64,000 bases of DNA, from positions 642,533 to 706,532 of the forward strand of contig NZ_AP018316.1 of assembly GCF_002368115.1 (NCBI RefSeq), in the 5' to 3' direction. This document shows positions 18,717-27,589 of the stretch, one piece after another. The notes beneath the pieces are model-generated. The model ran no database searches and had not been told where the DNA came from. It saw only the letters and a program-made list of their open reading frames with translations. Origin of the DNA: Dolichospermum compactum NIES-806. GTDB taxonomy: Bacteria; Cyanobacteriota; Cyanobacteriia; Cyanobacteriales; Nostocaceae. The translations under genes and the position numbers were made by a program. Position 1 is the first letter of the stretch, and every line of letters begins with the position of its first letter.

Positions 18717-19067
18717 ATGGCTAATCCCAAATCTGACAAAGGCTTTGTCTACCAAGAATTTGGTAACGGTAGTTCACCCGCACTGGAACGCGCTGTAGAA
18801 CGGGGAATCCAAGACTTACCCCCCAATCAGCAAAATGTGCGAATCCAAGCTACTCGCGCGGGACGGAAGGGGAAAACTGTGACGGTGATTACTGGTTTTC
18901 AAACTACACCGGAAACTTTAGCTACTTTATTAAAACAGTTAAAAGCCCAATGTGGTACAGGTGGAACGGTGAAAGATAATGAAATTGAGGTTCAGGGAGA
19001 CCACAAACAGAAGATTTTAGATATTTTGGTGAAGTTGGGTTATAAAGCTAAAATCAGCGGTGGTTAA
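18717..19067 (+). CDS. SUI1/eIF1-like translation factor (YciH family)
   Basis: A 116-aa protein of the SUI1 family, bacterial relatives of eIF1 that may increase start-codon fidelity. The SUI1 core spans about residues 38-112: VRIQATRAGRKGKTVTVITG, then LKAQCGTGGTVKDNEIEVQG and a C-terminal LVKLGYKAKISGG. Length and motifs are typical. The start ATG 18717 follows a long non-coding stretch. Confidence 0.92.
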   Translation: MANPKSDKGFVYQEFGNGSSPALERAVERGIQDLPPNQQNVRIQATRAGRKGKTVTVITGFQTTPETLATLLKQLKAQCGTGGTVKDNEIEVQGDHKQKILDILVKLGYKAKISGG

Positions 19068-19155
19068 AAGGTGCGGTTTACCAAATTTTTCAGGAATCGT
19101 CACCACATTAGGTGATGTTAACTCTAGAAATATAGAACCTCAACAGGAGAATAAC

Positions 19156-19323
19156 ATGGATATGGATGTAGTCAGAATTATAGCCGCGATTTTTCTTCCA
19201 CCTTTAGGAGTGTTTTTGCAGGTCGGGTTTGGTAAGGATTTTTGGATTAATTTACTTTTGACTATCTTTGGTTTTTATATTCTGGGTATTGTTCACGCAG
19301 TGTGGATAATTGCGAAGAAGTAA
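19156..19323 (+). CDS. Pmp3/YqaE-family small membrane protein
   Basis: A 55-aa hydrophobic protein with two membrane helices: IIAAIFLPPLGVFLQVGFG and INLLLTIFGFYILGIVHAVW. This is the Pmp3/UPF0057 pattern, small plasma-membrane proteins linked to membrane potential and stress. ATG 19156 was chosen because AGGAGA lies 5 bp upstream; a longer reading frame from 19060 has no such site and adds a non-conserved leader. Confidence 0.85.
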   Translation: MDMDVVRIIAAIFLPPLGVFLQVGFGKDFWINLLLTIFGFYILGIVHAVWIIAKK

Positions 19324-19405
19324 TGATCTCAGAGAGGTAGAGGAAACTGGACTATCTCTCTATTTCTTTCCCTAATTTTCAGCCCTTTAAAAGAAGAAGC
19401 AGGAT

Positions 19406-20057
19406 ATGAAAATAAAGTATCCCATTAATTTTCACAAAGGTTTAACATTCGTTATTGTTTTAGGACTAATGGTTTTATACCATAATTTTACTATTGGAGC
19501 TTGGGTTTATCTTTCCCTTCATGGTACTTATGGTTTTCTTTGGCTATTAAAAGATAGGATATTTCCAGATAAGCAATGGGAGCAAGAAATTCCTACTTCC
19601 CAAGGAATTATTATCTTTGTTCTCCTTTGTTTGTACTGGGTAGCACCATTCATTCTTATTAGTAGTGGTACTGTTCCCCCTTTACCTTTAGCAGCAGCTG
19701 CTATTTCTTTGAATATTGCAGGGGTGTTTTTACATTTTGCTAGTGATGCTCAAAAATACTATACACTCAAGTACAAAACTGGATTAATTACAGAAGGTTT
19801 TTTTTGCTAAATGTCGTAATCCTAATTATTTGGGAGAAGTTTTGATTTATCTGGCTTTTGCTATGTTAAGTCAACATTGGCTATCTTTCTTGATTCTGGG
19901 GTTATTTATAGCCATGATATTTGTTCCCAATATGCGGAGAAAAGATCAATCTTTATCTCGATATCCTGAGTTTGCGGAATACAAAGAAAATTCTGGTTTG
20001 TTTTTTCCTAAGTTATTTAATTCCAGAATTTCTCAAAAAAGAGAACCTACAGCATAA
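19406..20057 (+). pseudogene. isoprenylcysteine/phospholipid methyltransferase-like protein, frameshifted at T8
   Basis: Two reading frames together make one about 217-aa membrane methyltransferase of the ICMT/DUF1295 type. The first (19406-19810) ends LITEGFFC. If one T is removed from the T8 run at 19798-19805, the frame continues GFFAKCRNPNYLGEVLIYLA, which is the conserved TxGxFxxxRNPxYxGE motif of the family, on to REPTA at 20055. Four hydrophobic helices are visible. This is either a recent null mutation, a homopolymer sequencing error, or a gene expressed by slippage. The substrate is unknown. Confidence 0.75.
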
Positions 20058-20195
20058 CGTCAAATTTACACTTGGAATAATAATGGGACAAAATATCAAG
20101 TTACCTGGAAACCAAATGATCCTAATTACATTCGTGTTCAGGTAATTGATAGAGGTAAAGTCGTTTTAAATCGTCTACTCCAAGCTATACCCTAA
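20058..20195 (+). pseudogene. orphan C-terminal coding fragment
   Basis: Directly after the TAA at 20055 and in the same frame, 45 codons stay open: IYTWNNNGTKYQVTWKPND, then YIRVQVIDRGKVVLNRLLQ and a stop. It has no start codon and no ribosome site. The composition is protein-like (Trp, Tyr, alternating beta pattern), so I read it as the 3' end of a lost gene. I do not recognise the family. Confidence 0.3.
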
Positions 20196-20240
20196 AATTG
20201 TTATGGCGGTTTTTGGCTAAGTGAAATACAAGAACCCCAA

Positions 20241-20266
20241 CCCCCTCCCCGCAAGCAAGGAGGGGG
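20241..20266. terminator. interspersed hairpin between convergent genes, second copy
   Basis: CCCCCTCC and GGAGGGGG pair around CCGCAAGCAA. It is the same repeat as at 16989, again preceded by an AAGAACCCC-type stretch. It lies 28 bp beyond the glgP stop and between glgP and the plus-strand genes, so it is well placed to end transcription from both sides. Confidence 0.55.
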
Positions 20267-20293
20267 CTGATAAGGTGTTGGTAATAGGACAGA

Positions 20294-22858
20294 TTATTCA
20301 GCCCAAGCGATTAATCTGGGTTCATAAGGACTAGAGAGGTATTGATTTCGAGGTAGGACACGCAAAGATAATCCTTGCAAACCAGAGGTTGTGTAGGTGA
20401 TATTTGCAGTATAAAGACTGGAATTTTCTGGATCTTGTCCTTGATAATCCATGATTACAGGTACAGCATTGACAATATCACCGTTGGCATCAATAGAACC
20501 TTGATATAGTTCTACTTGCACATCATCGTTACTTAATGTTGCTAAGTTTACTTTGGCTTTCACCGCTACAGTTTGATTAACTTCAATATCTGATGCTGCG
20601 GATACGTCAACATCTTTGATTTTGATGTTAAACCAGTGTTCACCTAATTTTGCTTTCCAGGCGGCTAATTCCTTGGCTGGAGCATAATTATCAACGGTGA
20701 GGGTATGATAGCGATCGCTCGCCGGGAAATAAGCTCTCATTGCATATTCTCGCACCATCCGGGCTGTATTAAAGAAAGGACAATTCAACCGAATCGCATC
20801 CTTCATTTTTGCTACCCAAGGACGAGGCAAACCATCACCATCACGATGATCATAGAATAGGGGAATAACTTCCTTTTCTAACAACTCATAGAGGGCGTTA
20901 GCTTCTATTTCATCTTGGTAATTAGAATCATCATAGTTTTCACCATGTCCTATTGCCCAACCTGTGCGAACATAGTCCGCTTCATCCCACCAACCATCAA
21001 GAACACTGAGATTTGGTAAACCATTCATAGCAGCTTTCATGCCACTTGTCCCCGAAGCTTCACGGGGACGACGGGGAGTATTTAACCAGATATCACAACC
21101 TGCTACCATTAAGCGGGCGATGTAAATATCGTAGTTAGGGACAAATACCACCTGTTTTTCTAAATGGTGTTCGCGGATAAAGTGGTTAATATCCCGAATT
21201 AATTCTTTACCAGGGATGTCTTTAGGATGTGCTTTCCCAGCAATCACAAACTGCACCTTGCGGTGTTTGTTAGCGAGTAAAATCCTTTTAATTCTTTCCA
21301 AATCACGCATCCATAGAGTAGCGCGTTTGTAGGTAGCAAAACGACGGGCAAAGCCAATGGTAAAAACGTTAGGATCAAGCACCTCTTGTGCCTGAACAAT
21401 ATCAGAAGCAGAAGCACCGCGATCGCGCAAATGTTTGACTAAATGTTCTCGAACATACAACACCATATCCAAACGGCAGCGCTCGTGATTCCGCCATAAC
21501 TCCTCATCGGGAATTGCATCCATGCGTTCCCACAGTTGGCTATCAGGTGGCGCTGATGACCAGTTTGGACCAAGATAGCGATCGTATAGCTCTTGCGTAG
21601 ATTTACTTACACAACTGCGGGCATGGACACCGTTAGTAATAGCAGCAATTGGTACTTCTTCCACAGGAACTTTCTGCCACAAACCTTGGAACATCTGCCG
21701 GGAAACAACACCATGCAATTGTGCCACACCATTGGAGAATGTCGCCATCTTCAGTGCTAAAACTGCCATACTGAAAGGTGCAGACAAATCACCAGTATTT
21801 TCTCGTCCCAAACCTAAAAACTGCTCTTTCGGTAAACTAAAGATATCTGCATAGTAACCCAAATAATGCAACATCTTATCAGGAGCAAACAAGTCAATTC
21901 CCGCGGGAACTGGAGTGTGGGTAGTGAAAATATTACTAGAAGACACCACCTGTTTAGCTTCTCTGTAATTCAGTCCTTTTTCCTGAATCAGAATGCGAAT
22001 CCGTTCTAACGCAGAGAAAGCCGCATGACCTTCATTCATGTGGTAAGCAGTAACTTCATAGCCCAAGGCTTTGAGCATTTGCACCCCACCTATCCCCAGC
22101 ATAATCTCCTGGTGGATACGCATATCTATATCACCACCATACAACTGATCGGTGATATCGTGGTCGTAAGCCTTATTCGGCTCAATATTAGTATCAAGCA
22201 TATACAGGGGTACAGTTCCCACCTGAACACGCCACACCCGTGCATATACCTTGCGTCCAGGATAATCTACCGCAATCCGTAATTCTGTACCATCGGGGTT
22301 GCGTTCCAAATGCAAGGGCATATTATAGAAATCATTGATGAGGTAGCGTTCCTGCTGCCAACCATCAGCATTAAGATACTGGGCAAAGTAGCCTTGTTGA
22401 TACAATAAACCCACACCCACCAAAGGTAATCCCAAATCACTCGCAGATTTCAGGTGATCTCCTGCGAGTACACCCAAACCACCTGAATAGATAGGTAAGC
22501 AATCTACTAACCCAAATTCAGCGGAAAAATAGGCGTAACATTCCTTCTGGTGCTGATTTCTTTGTTTTTTATACCAAGTGTATTCCTGCAAATAATCTTC
22601 TAACTGCCGTGCTGCTCGGTCTACTTGCGCTAAAAAGCCTTCATCTTCAACAACTTCTAATAGTCGGCTTTGACTGATAGTTCCCAGCATCAATACTGGA
22701 TTATGGTGACTGGCTTCCCATAAATCAGGATCTAAACGCCGAAATAGGTCTTTACTCTCCACATTCCAATCAAAATGGAGATTATACGCCAGTTTTCGTA
22801 AAGGTTCTAGTCTGGACGGTAGTGAAGGAGATACGTTAAAGGTGCGAATTGGCTGCAT
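20294..22858 (-). CDS. glgP: alpha-glucan phosphorylase
   Basis: An 854-aa GT35 alpha-glucan phosphorylase that releases glucose-1-phosphate from glycogen. The N-terminal about 115 residues are the DUF3417-type domain (LAYNLHFDWNVESKDLFRRL). The catalytic part contains YSGGLGVLAGDHLKSASDLG and the pyridoxal-phosphate lysine motif GTSGMKAAMNG, and ends with a beta-rich tail (about 770-854). Length fits the shorter DUF3417-containing class of phosphorylases. It stands alone and converges with the methyltransferase remnant. Confidence 0.96.
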   Translation of the reverse strand: MQPIRTFNVSPSLPSRLEPLRKLAYNLHFDWNVESKDLFRRLDPDLWEASHHNPVLMLGTISQSRLLEVVEDEGFLAQVDRAARQLEDYLQEYTWYKKQRNQHQKECYAYFSAEFGLVDCLPIYSGGLGVLAGDHLKSASDLGLPLVGVGLLYQQGYFAQYLNADGWQQERYLINDFYNMPLHLERNPDGTELRIAVDYPGRKVYARVWRVQVGTVPLYMLDTNIEPNKAYDHDITDQLYGGDIDMRIHQEIMLGIGGVQMLKALGYEVTAYHMNEGHAAFSALERIRILIQEKGLNYREAKQVVSSSNIFTTHTPVPAGIDLFAPDKMLHYLGYYADIFSLPKEQFLGLGRENTGDLSAPFSMAVLALKMATFSNGVAQLHGVVSRQMFQGLWQKVPVEEVPIAAITNGVHARSCVSKSTQELYDRYLGPNWSSAPPDSQLWERMDAIPDEELWRNHERCRLDMVLYVREHLVKHLRDRGASASDIVQAQEVLDPNVFTIGFARRFATYKRATLWMRDLERIKRILLANKHRKVQFVIAGKAHPKDIPGKELIRDINHFIREHHLEKQVVFVPNYDIYIARLMVAGCDIWLNTPRRPREASGTSGMKAAMNGLPNLSVLDGWWDEADYVRTGWAIGHGENYDDSNYQDEIEANALYELLEKEVIPLFYDHRDGDGLPRPWVAKMKDAIRLNCPFFNTARMVREYAMRAYFPASDRYHTLTVDNYAPAKELAAWKAKLGEHWFNIKIKDVDVSAASDIEVNQTVAVKAKVNLATLSNDDVQVELYQGSIDANGDIVNAVPVIMDYQGQDPENSSLYTANITYTTSGLQGLSLRVLPRNQYLSSPYEPRLIAWAE

Positions 22859-23025
22859 AGTATACTAAATAATTTACCAAAACTTTAAGTTTAGTCATAG
22901 CAGGGAACGGGAAAAAGGAAGATTGAATTTTGATAAAGAATAAATTATTCTGCTACCCGGTAACTGCCCTAACTACAGTTATTGTTGACTATTTTTACCT
23001 AATCTTGCCAACTCTTTATACTCTA

Positions 23026-23303
23026 TTTATGATGTTTTCATGACTTTGTTAAGAATTGAAAACTTTTTGATGTTTTATCGGCGATAATAGGTATCGGGGG
23101 GTTGACAATTGATTTTAAATTTGTTATGATGAATCTCATAAAAAAGAAATATCTTCAAATTCTATTTAATAAACATAGTCATAATCAGAGTTTAAAGATG
23201 CTTGACATACAACCCTTGTAGTAGAGATGTTCCATGGAACGTCTCTGCTTTTTTGGAGATGTCTTTTGAATTGTGCAGAACCGCTTACCATCACGGGGCG
23301 GTG
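23026..23303. repeat. duplicated upstream region, copy 1
   Basis: About 278 bp that align nearly base for base with 26555-26826. Shared landmarks are TTTATGATGTTTTCATGACTT, a TTGACAATTGATTTT promoter-like stretch, GTTTAAAGATGCTTGACAT, the palindrome GTTCCATGGAAC and GTGCAGAACCGCTTACCATCA. It precedes a gutted PEP-CTERM-like gene, as copy 2 precedes an intact one. Confidence 0.85.
23221..23254 (+). terminator. palindromic hairpin with T-run, copy 1
   Basis: GTAGAGATGTTCCATG pairs with GGAACGTCTCTGC (28-bp near-palindrome, two mismatched pairs), followed by T6 at 23249-23254. It looks like an intrinsic terminator or attenuator inside the region upstream of the gene remnant. Confidence 0.55.
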
Positions 23304-23521
23304 TTTATGCTACCACAGCAAATCCACTAACTGACCGTGGTATCTCTTCAGCGAGTCTTGTATACGCCACCGCCACCGTTGCCACCCCTGTACCTTGGGA
23401 CACGACACCGGGCGCTATGTTACTTACCATCCCTATCCTAGCTTTAATGTACCGATGGAAACAATCCAGAAGTAGAATAGCATTAAAAACCACTGAAAAG
23501 CCTGCTGTAACAGTCTCATAA
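23273..23521 (+). pseudogene. gutted PEP/PFE-CTERM-like secreted protein, C-terminal part only
   Basis: An 82-codon open frame whose last about 50 codons match the C-terminus of the protein at 26963: VPWDTTPGAMLLTIPILALM then YRWKQSRSR, against VPFDISPGAILPTIPILALM. This tail (Pro motif, hydrophobic helix, basic end) is the cyanobacterial exosortase sorting signal. The signal peptide and nearly all of the mature domain are missing. The first codons lie inside the duplicated upstream region and are not a real start. Confidence 0.7.
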
Positions 23522-23534
23522 ACTTTTTAACCTC

Positions 23535-23588
23535 CTTCTCTGCTGTTTTCCATACCTAACAGTTCACGAAAACGGCAGAGAAAAGTTT
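23535..23588 (+). terminator. intrinsic-terminator-like hairpin
   Basis: CTTCTCTGCTGTTTTC and GAAAACGGCAGAGAAAAG form a stem of about 16 bp with one G-T pair around a 17-base loop, followed by TTT. It lies 14 bp after the stop of the gutted sorting-signal gene and would end its transcript. Confidence 0.6.
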
Positions 23589-24670
23589 AATTGGGGGATT
23601 GATAAATGATTGTAGAGTGAGAAGTTAATAAAAGATTTATACTCAAAACGAGTAATTGAGGTTACATAAAATCACAAAATTATGAAAATTATGTATTTAT
23701 TTACTCTAATTTTTTTTGATGAAACTTGTTCACTAAACCAAAAATATGTTATGCTTAATAGCAATTGTTCTTAACCAACAATTCCGTCATCAAAATTGTA
23801 ATTTAGTTAGCCTATAAATCATTTGTGTGCAACATGATTAGAGCCGTATACTCTACAAGTTATTTACAAGAAAGCCGCCACAGCAGTCGCGGTAGTGCCT
23901 TCTTGTTTGCACCAATGGTGAATTTTAACATCATGGCAGATGTGGGAGACACTCCACCATAGTAGTTTTTATTTAAAAATAATCATCCCAATTGAATAAA
24001 AATCAAATTGTGACACAAAAGAAGTGATTCTAGCACTATTAATACCTACGGAAATTCATTGTTGTGAAAACACAAATATTTAAAGCCATTTGTGAAAAAA
24101 TATGGCAAAAATCCGCTGGTAATTGATCTGCATGAATATTTCTGTATTCGTAGTTGCATTACCAACTGTCTCAACTTTCCCGATACAGTAAAAGTTGATA
24201 TGTTTACCAAATTAATCTCATCAGTAGTTTGACAAAATTAACTTCAATCAGGTTATCAGAGAACAAAAAACAGCGTGTGTCATTAATTCTGTCCAATTAC
24301 TTGCCGAGAGATTAACTGAGACTAACTACTGCTATGCACTGATATTAGCTAGTGAATTTATGCAACCCAGAAAAAGGTGATTAACGTTGCTGATTAATTC
24401 AATAGAGGTGCATATAAAAATGAGTCTAAACTTAGATCAAATAACTTATTTAGATATCATTGCGAAACTGTTTAAATCGAAATTTTTTCAGTAATTGAGT
24501 ACACAATTGACAACTGTAGGCAAACTTATGTATTGCCATAATTGGGAATTTTGTAGATATTTTGGGAGTCCTATGGATGAATTTGCTTGCTTCTAGTATC
24601 GAGGAAAATTATTTTTGATCTTCCTGAATTCCTTCTGTCTTAGAAATAATTTATTGATGAGATATGTATC
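23589..24670. other. 1.1-kb AT-rich stretch without a recognised gene
   Basis: No frame here gives a recognisable protein. The only open frames with a start are 42 codons at 23834-23962 and 24 codons at 24421-24495. No tRNA, riboswitch or tandem repeat was seen. The stretch lies upstream of the acyltransferase gene and may be decayed coding DNA. Confidence 0.5.
23834..23962 (+). CDS. possible 42-aa small protein
   Basis: ATG to TAG encode a 42-residue peptide with balanced, protein-like composition: it starts MIRAVYSTSYLQESRHSSRG, has a short hydrophobic middle AFLFAPMVNFNIM and ends ADVGDTPP. There is no clear ribosome-binding site and no recognised family. I report it because it is the only start-to-stop frame in this gap that does not look like low-complexity AT DNA. 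It could be noise. Confidence 0.25.
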   Translation: MIRAVYSTSYLQESRHSSRGSAFLFAPMVNFNIMADVGDTPP

Positions 24671-25360
24671 ATGATTGAACAAAAATATCCTGCAAAAATT
24701 CAAAGATTTCAAGAACTATTAATCACTACTTTATTGGGAGATTTACCAACAATTGCAATGGGACCACAGCTAAGAAGATTGGTATATCAAAATATTTTTG
24801 GCAGCATGGGTAATAAAGTTTTTATTCAACATGGAGTGGAAATAACTGGAAGTTCATTTATTGAAATTGGCAACGGAGTGAATATCTTCAAGGGTGTGCG
24901 TTTAGATGCCAAAGGACATCAAAACAATAGAATGTATATTAGTAATCAAGTCACAATTGAGCGGAATGTGGACATTGGATGCATGGATAATACTTCTATA
25001 TATATTGATGAAAATACTTATATAGCTCCTGGCGTATGTATTGCTGGTCAGGGAGATATCCGCATTGGTAAAAACTGTATGATAGCTTCTCATTGTGGCA
25101 TCTATGCCAATAATCATGTTTTTACAGACTTGTTACTACCCATGAAACAGCAGGGTGTGACTCGTGAAGGAATTACTATTGAAGATGACTGTTGGCTAGG
25201 ACATGGTGTGACTGTATTAGATGGAGTTACCATTGGTGAAGGTAGCATTATTGGTGCAGGTGCAGTAGTCAATAAAGATATTCCCCCTTATTCCATTGCG
25301 GTAGGTGTACCAGCAAAAGTTATCAAACATCGTGTTGCCAATGTAATAGGTAATAGGTAA
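24671..25360 (+). CDS. left-handed beta-helix (hexapeptide) acyltransferase
   Basis: A 229-aa hexapeptide-repeat acyltransferase of the maltose/galactoside O-acetyltransferase group. After an about 50-residue helical N-terminus, the repeats run through about residues 60-215 (IEIGNGVNIFKGVRL, IGKNCMIASHCGIYANNH, IEDDCWLGHGVTVLDG, IGAGAVVNKDI), with AVGVPAKVIKH as the family's C-terminal mark. The catalytic His is probably the one in NNHVF. The acceptor is unknown; surface glycan is typical. The last residues (NVIGNR) are encoded by the TAATAGG heptamer array, so the original end has been altered by it. Confidence 0.85.
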   Translation: MIEQKYPAKIQRFQELLITTLLGDLPTIAMGPQLRRLVYQNIFGSMGNKVFIQHGVEITGSSFIEIGNGVNIFKGVRLDAKGHQNNRMYISNQVTIERNVDIGCMDNTSIYIDENTYIAPGVCIAGQGDIRIGKNCMIASHCGIYANNHVFTDLLLPMKQQGVTREGITIEDDCWLGHGVTVLDGVTIGEGSIIGAGAVVNKDIPPYSIAVGVPAKVIKHRVANVIGNR

Positions 25361-25501
25361 TAGGTAATAGGTAATAGGTAATAGGTAATAGGTAATAGGT
25401 AATAGGTAATAGGTAATGGGTAATGGGTAATGGGTAATGGGTAATGGGTAATAGATATTTCCCCTACTCCCCCTACTCCCCCTACTCCCCCTACTCCCCT
25501 T
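25347..25501. repeat. heptamer array (TAATAGG, TAATGGG) and 9-bp array (CCCCTACTC)
   Basis: About ten TAATAGG units from 25347 change to five TAATGGG units up to 25452, followed by about four CCCCTACTC units at 25461-25501. The array overlaps the last codons and the stop of the acyltransferase gene. Confidence 0.92.
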
Positions 25502-25613
25502 TACCTGGTATGGAATCTCTCTTTCATGGTTAACTAATAACACAGATGTGGGATGCGATCGCCATGACCCCAAAAATGTTAAATTAATATATGTATTAGC
25601 AAAGGTCGAATAA

Positions 25614-26537
25614 ATGACAAGATTTATACATGACCAATTCGCCAAAGATTATTTAGAAGAACTGCTAAAACCTTATGGAAAAGTAGAAGCACCCAGTCAT
25701 GTATCTGGAGAAGTACGTGAAATAGACGTATTATTTACACCATTTCTTGAACAAAAAGCGGATATAGCATCATTAGGTTTATTAGGTAAACTAGCCACCA
25801 CACTAGCCATATTTGAACCATTTCGCAACCCAGCCTCAACAGAAGAAATATGTGATTGTCTATTAAAATTATTAGAAGTTAGAGGTGCATTAAAACGAGA
25901 AGCAAAACGTAATGCAACCAAAATAGCAGAAAGTAATTTTCCTAAATTATGGATTCTCACACCCACAGCGTCTAAAAAACTGCTATCAGGATTTCATGGT
26001 ACATTGGAATCAGGTTCTTTACCAGGAATATACTATTTACCAGAGTCTTTCCGCGCAGCAATTATTGTCATTCATCAATTACCACCTATTCCAGAAACAT
26101 TGTGGTTAAGACTTTTGGGAAGAGGAACGGTACAAAAACGAGCAATTGATGAATTAGCTGCGTTACCATCAAATCAGCCTTATGTGAAAATCACATTAGA
26201 ATTACTTTACAACCTACAACAAAACTTGAGAATAAATCAAAGTCCAGAAATAGAAGCAGAAGATAGGGAGTTGATTATGAGATTAGCACCACTTTACCAA
26301 CAAGAGCGAGAACTCGCTAGACAAGAAGGACTACAAGAAGGAGAACAACGAGGCCTACAACAAGGAGAACAACTTCTGATTATCCGTCAGTTAAATCGCC
26401 GCATTGGTACAATGGACTCATCATTGATTCAACAAGTCCAAAAATTACCTGTTGCACAACTAGAGGAATTAGGAGAAGCCTTGTTAGATTTTACCTCAGT
26501 TACAGATTTACAAACTTGGTTACAATCTGTTAGCTAA
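25614..26537 (+). CDS. Rpn/PD-(D/E)XK-related protein with C-terminal DUF4351
   Basis: A 307-aa protein of a large cyanobacterial family related to Rpn recombination-promoting nucleases. The N-terminal region (FAKDYLEELLKPYGKVEAP, then VREIDVLFTPF) carries the acidic Asp of the nuclease fold. A charged Gln/Glu-rich linker (ARQEGLQEGEQRGLQQGEQ, about 237-255) leads to DUF4351: IRQLNRRIG, VQKLPVAQLEELGEALLDF. Such genes occur in many copies and are thought to be mobile or defence-related; activity here is unproven. ATG 25614 has no strong ribosome site. Confidence 0.78.
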   Translation: MTRFIHDQFAKDYLEELLKPYGKVEAPSHVSGEVREIDVLFTPFLEQKADIASLGLLGKLATTLAIFEPFRNPASTEEICDCLLKLLEVRGALKREAKRNATKIAESNFPKLWILTPTASKKLLSGFHGTLESGSLPGIYYLPESFRAAIIVIHQLPPIPETLWLRLLGRGTVQKRAIDELAALPSNQPYVKITLELLYNLQQNLRINQSPEIEAEDRELIMRLAPLYQQERELARQEGLQEGEQRGLQQGEQLLIIRQLNRRIGTMDSSLIQQVQKLPVAQLEELGEALLDFTSVTDLQTWLQSVS

Positions 26538-26554
26538 TCTTTTTCAAAAGACCG

Positions 26555-26826
26555 TTTATGATGTTTTCATGACTTTATGAAGAATTGAAAACTTTTTGAT
26601 TTTTCCCGCCGAAAATTGGGATTAGGGGCTTGACAATTGATTTTGAATTTGTTATCATGGAGTTGATAAGGAAGAACTATCTTAAAATTCTATTTAATAG
26701 ATATAGGCCGAGTTTAAAGATGCTTGACATAAAACCCTTGTAGTAGAGACGTTCCATGGAACGTCTCTACTTTTTTGGAGATGTCTATTGAATTGTGCAG
26801 AACCGCTTACCATCATGGAGGCGGTT
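26555..26826. repeat. duplicated upstream region, copy 2
   Basis: This is the partner of 23026-23303, about 270 bp with scattered substitutions and short indels. It starts 15 bp after the DUF4351 gene and ends 137 bp before the intact PEP-CTERM-like gene. The intervening segment holding the acyltransferase and DUF4351 genes is therefore flanked by direct repeats of this region. Confidence 0.85.
26743..26776 (+). terminator. perfect 28-bp palindrome followed by T6
   Basis: 26743-26770 is a perfect palindrome centred on CCATGG (left half GTAGAGACGTTCCA), directly followed by T6. This is the classic look of an intrinsic terminator, yet it sits upstream of the gene, so attenuation of the PEP-CTERM-like gene is possible. 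A related element appears at about 27655-27700. Confidence 0.6.
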
Positions 26827-26962
26827 GTTTTTCGGCATAAACAGACGAGATATGAGAGTTTTCGATAAAATCTTGTAAAAGTTTGTAAAAAAAGAGACAA
26901 TAAGACCATTGCTACTATACTGAGATATAGGTCAAATTCAAACATGAATACAAAGATATATC

Positions 26963-27589
26963 ATGATGAAACTATCTCAGATTCTGCCATTAGTTGTTGT
27001 CGGTGGTGCTTTAGCCACTAGCCTTGTCGCATGGGAAAAGCCAGCACAAGCAATCCAACTATTCAATTTCAGTTTTAACAATGTTCAGGGTCTAGTTAAT
27101 GGGACTGTATCAGGTACGTTAGAATTGCCAAATGGTAATGGAACATTTGCGGCTACGTCTATGAAAATAAATTCAGCCCCTGCTGCACTAGGATATACTC
27201 AACCTGTAAATGTGTTATCGTATTTTCAGGATGTAGTAAACAATTCCTTTACAGTATCTAATGGCACGATTACGGCAAGCTCCTTTGCAGCGCAAACTAA
27301 TTCTTCTTCAGAAGGGTTGTCTCTCAATTTCGTGCCAGGTACTTATGGTTCAACTTTAACTAAGGTTGGTCAATATGACCTGTTTTCAGGAGTAGCAGAC
27401 ATCAACTCTACAACTCTTACATACTCCCCCGCTACCCCCGTACCCTTTGACATCAGTCCAGGTGCTATATTACCCACCATTCCCATCTTAGCTTTAATGT
27501 ACCTATGGAAACAATCGAGGAATAGAATGGCGTTAAAAACCATTAGTAATCCTGATGTAACAGTTTCGACATATAGACAAGTAGGTTAA
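26963..27589 (+). CDS. secreted PEP/PFE-CTERM-like sorted protein
   Basis: A 208-aa exported protein. The signal peptide is MMKLSQILPLVVVGGALAT with cleavage probably after AQA (about residues 28-30). The mature part is beta-rich with few charges, and the C-terminal tail VPFDISPGAILPTIPILALM plus WKQSRNR is a Pro-motif / hydrophobic helix / basic end sorting signal of the cyanobacterial exosortase type. It is probably processed at the envelope and then secreted or glycan-linked. Function unknown. A gutted paralog lies at 23273. ATG 26966 is an equally possible start. Confidence 0.75.
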   Translation: MMKLSQILPLVVVGGALATSLVAWEKPAQAIQLFNFSFNNVQGLVNGTVSGTLELPNGNGTFAATSMKINSAPAALGYTQPVNVLSYFQDVVNNSFTVSNGTITASSFAAQTNSSSEGLSLNFVPGTYGSTLTKVGQYDLFSGVADINSTTLTYSPATPVPFDISPGAILPTIPILALMYLWKQSRNRMALKTISNPDVTVSTYRQVG

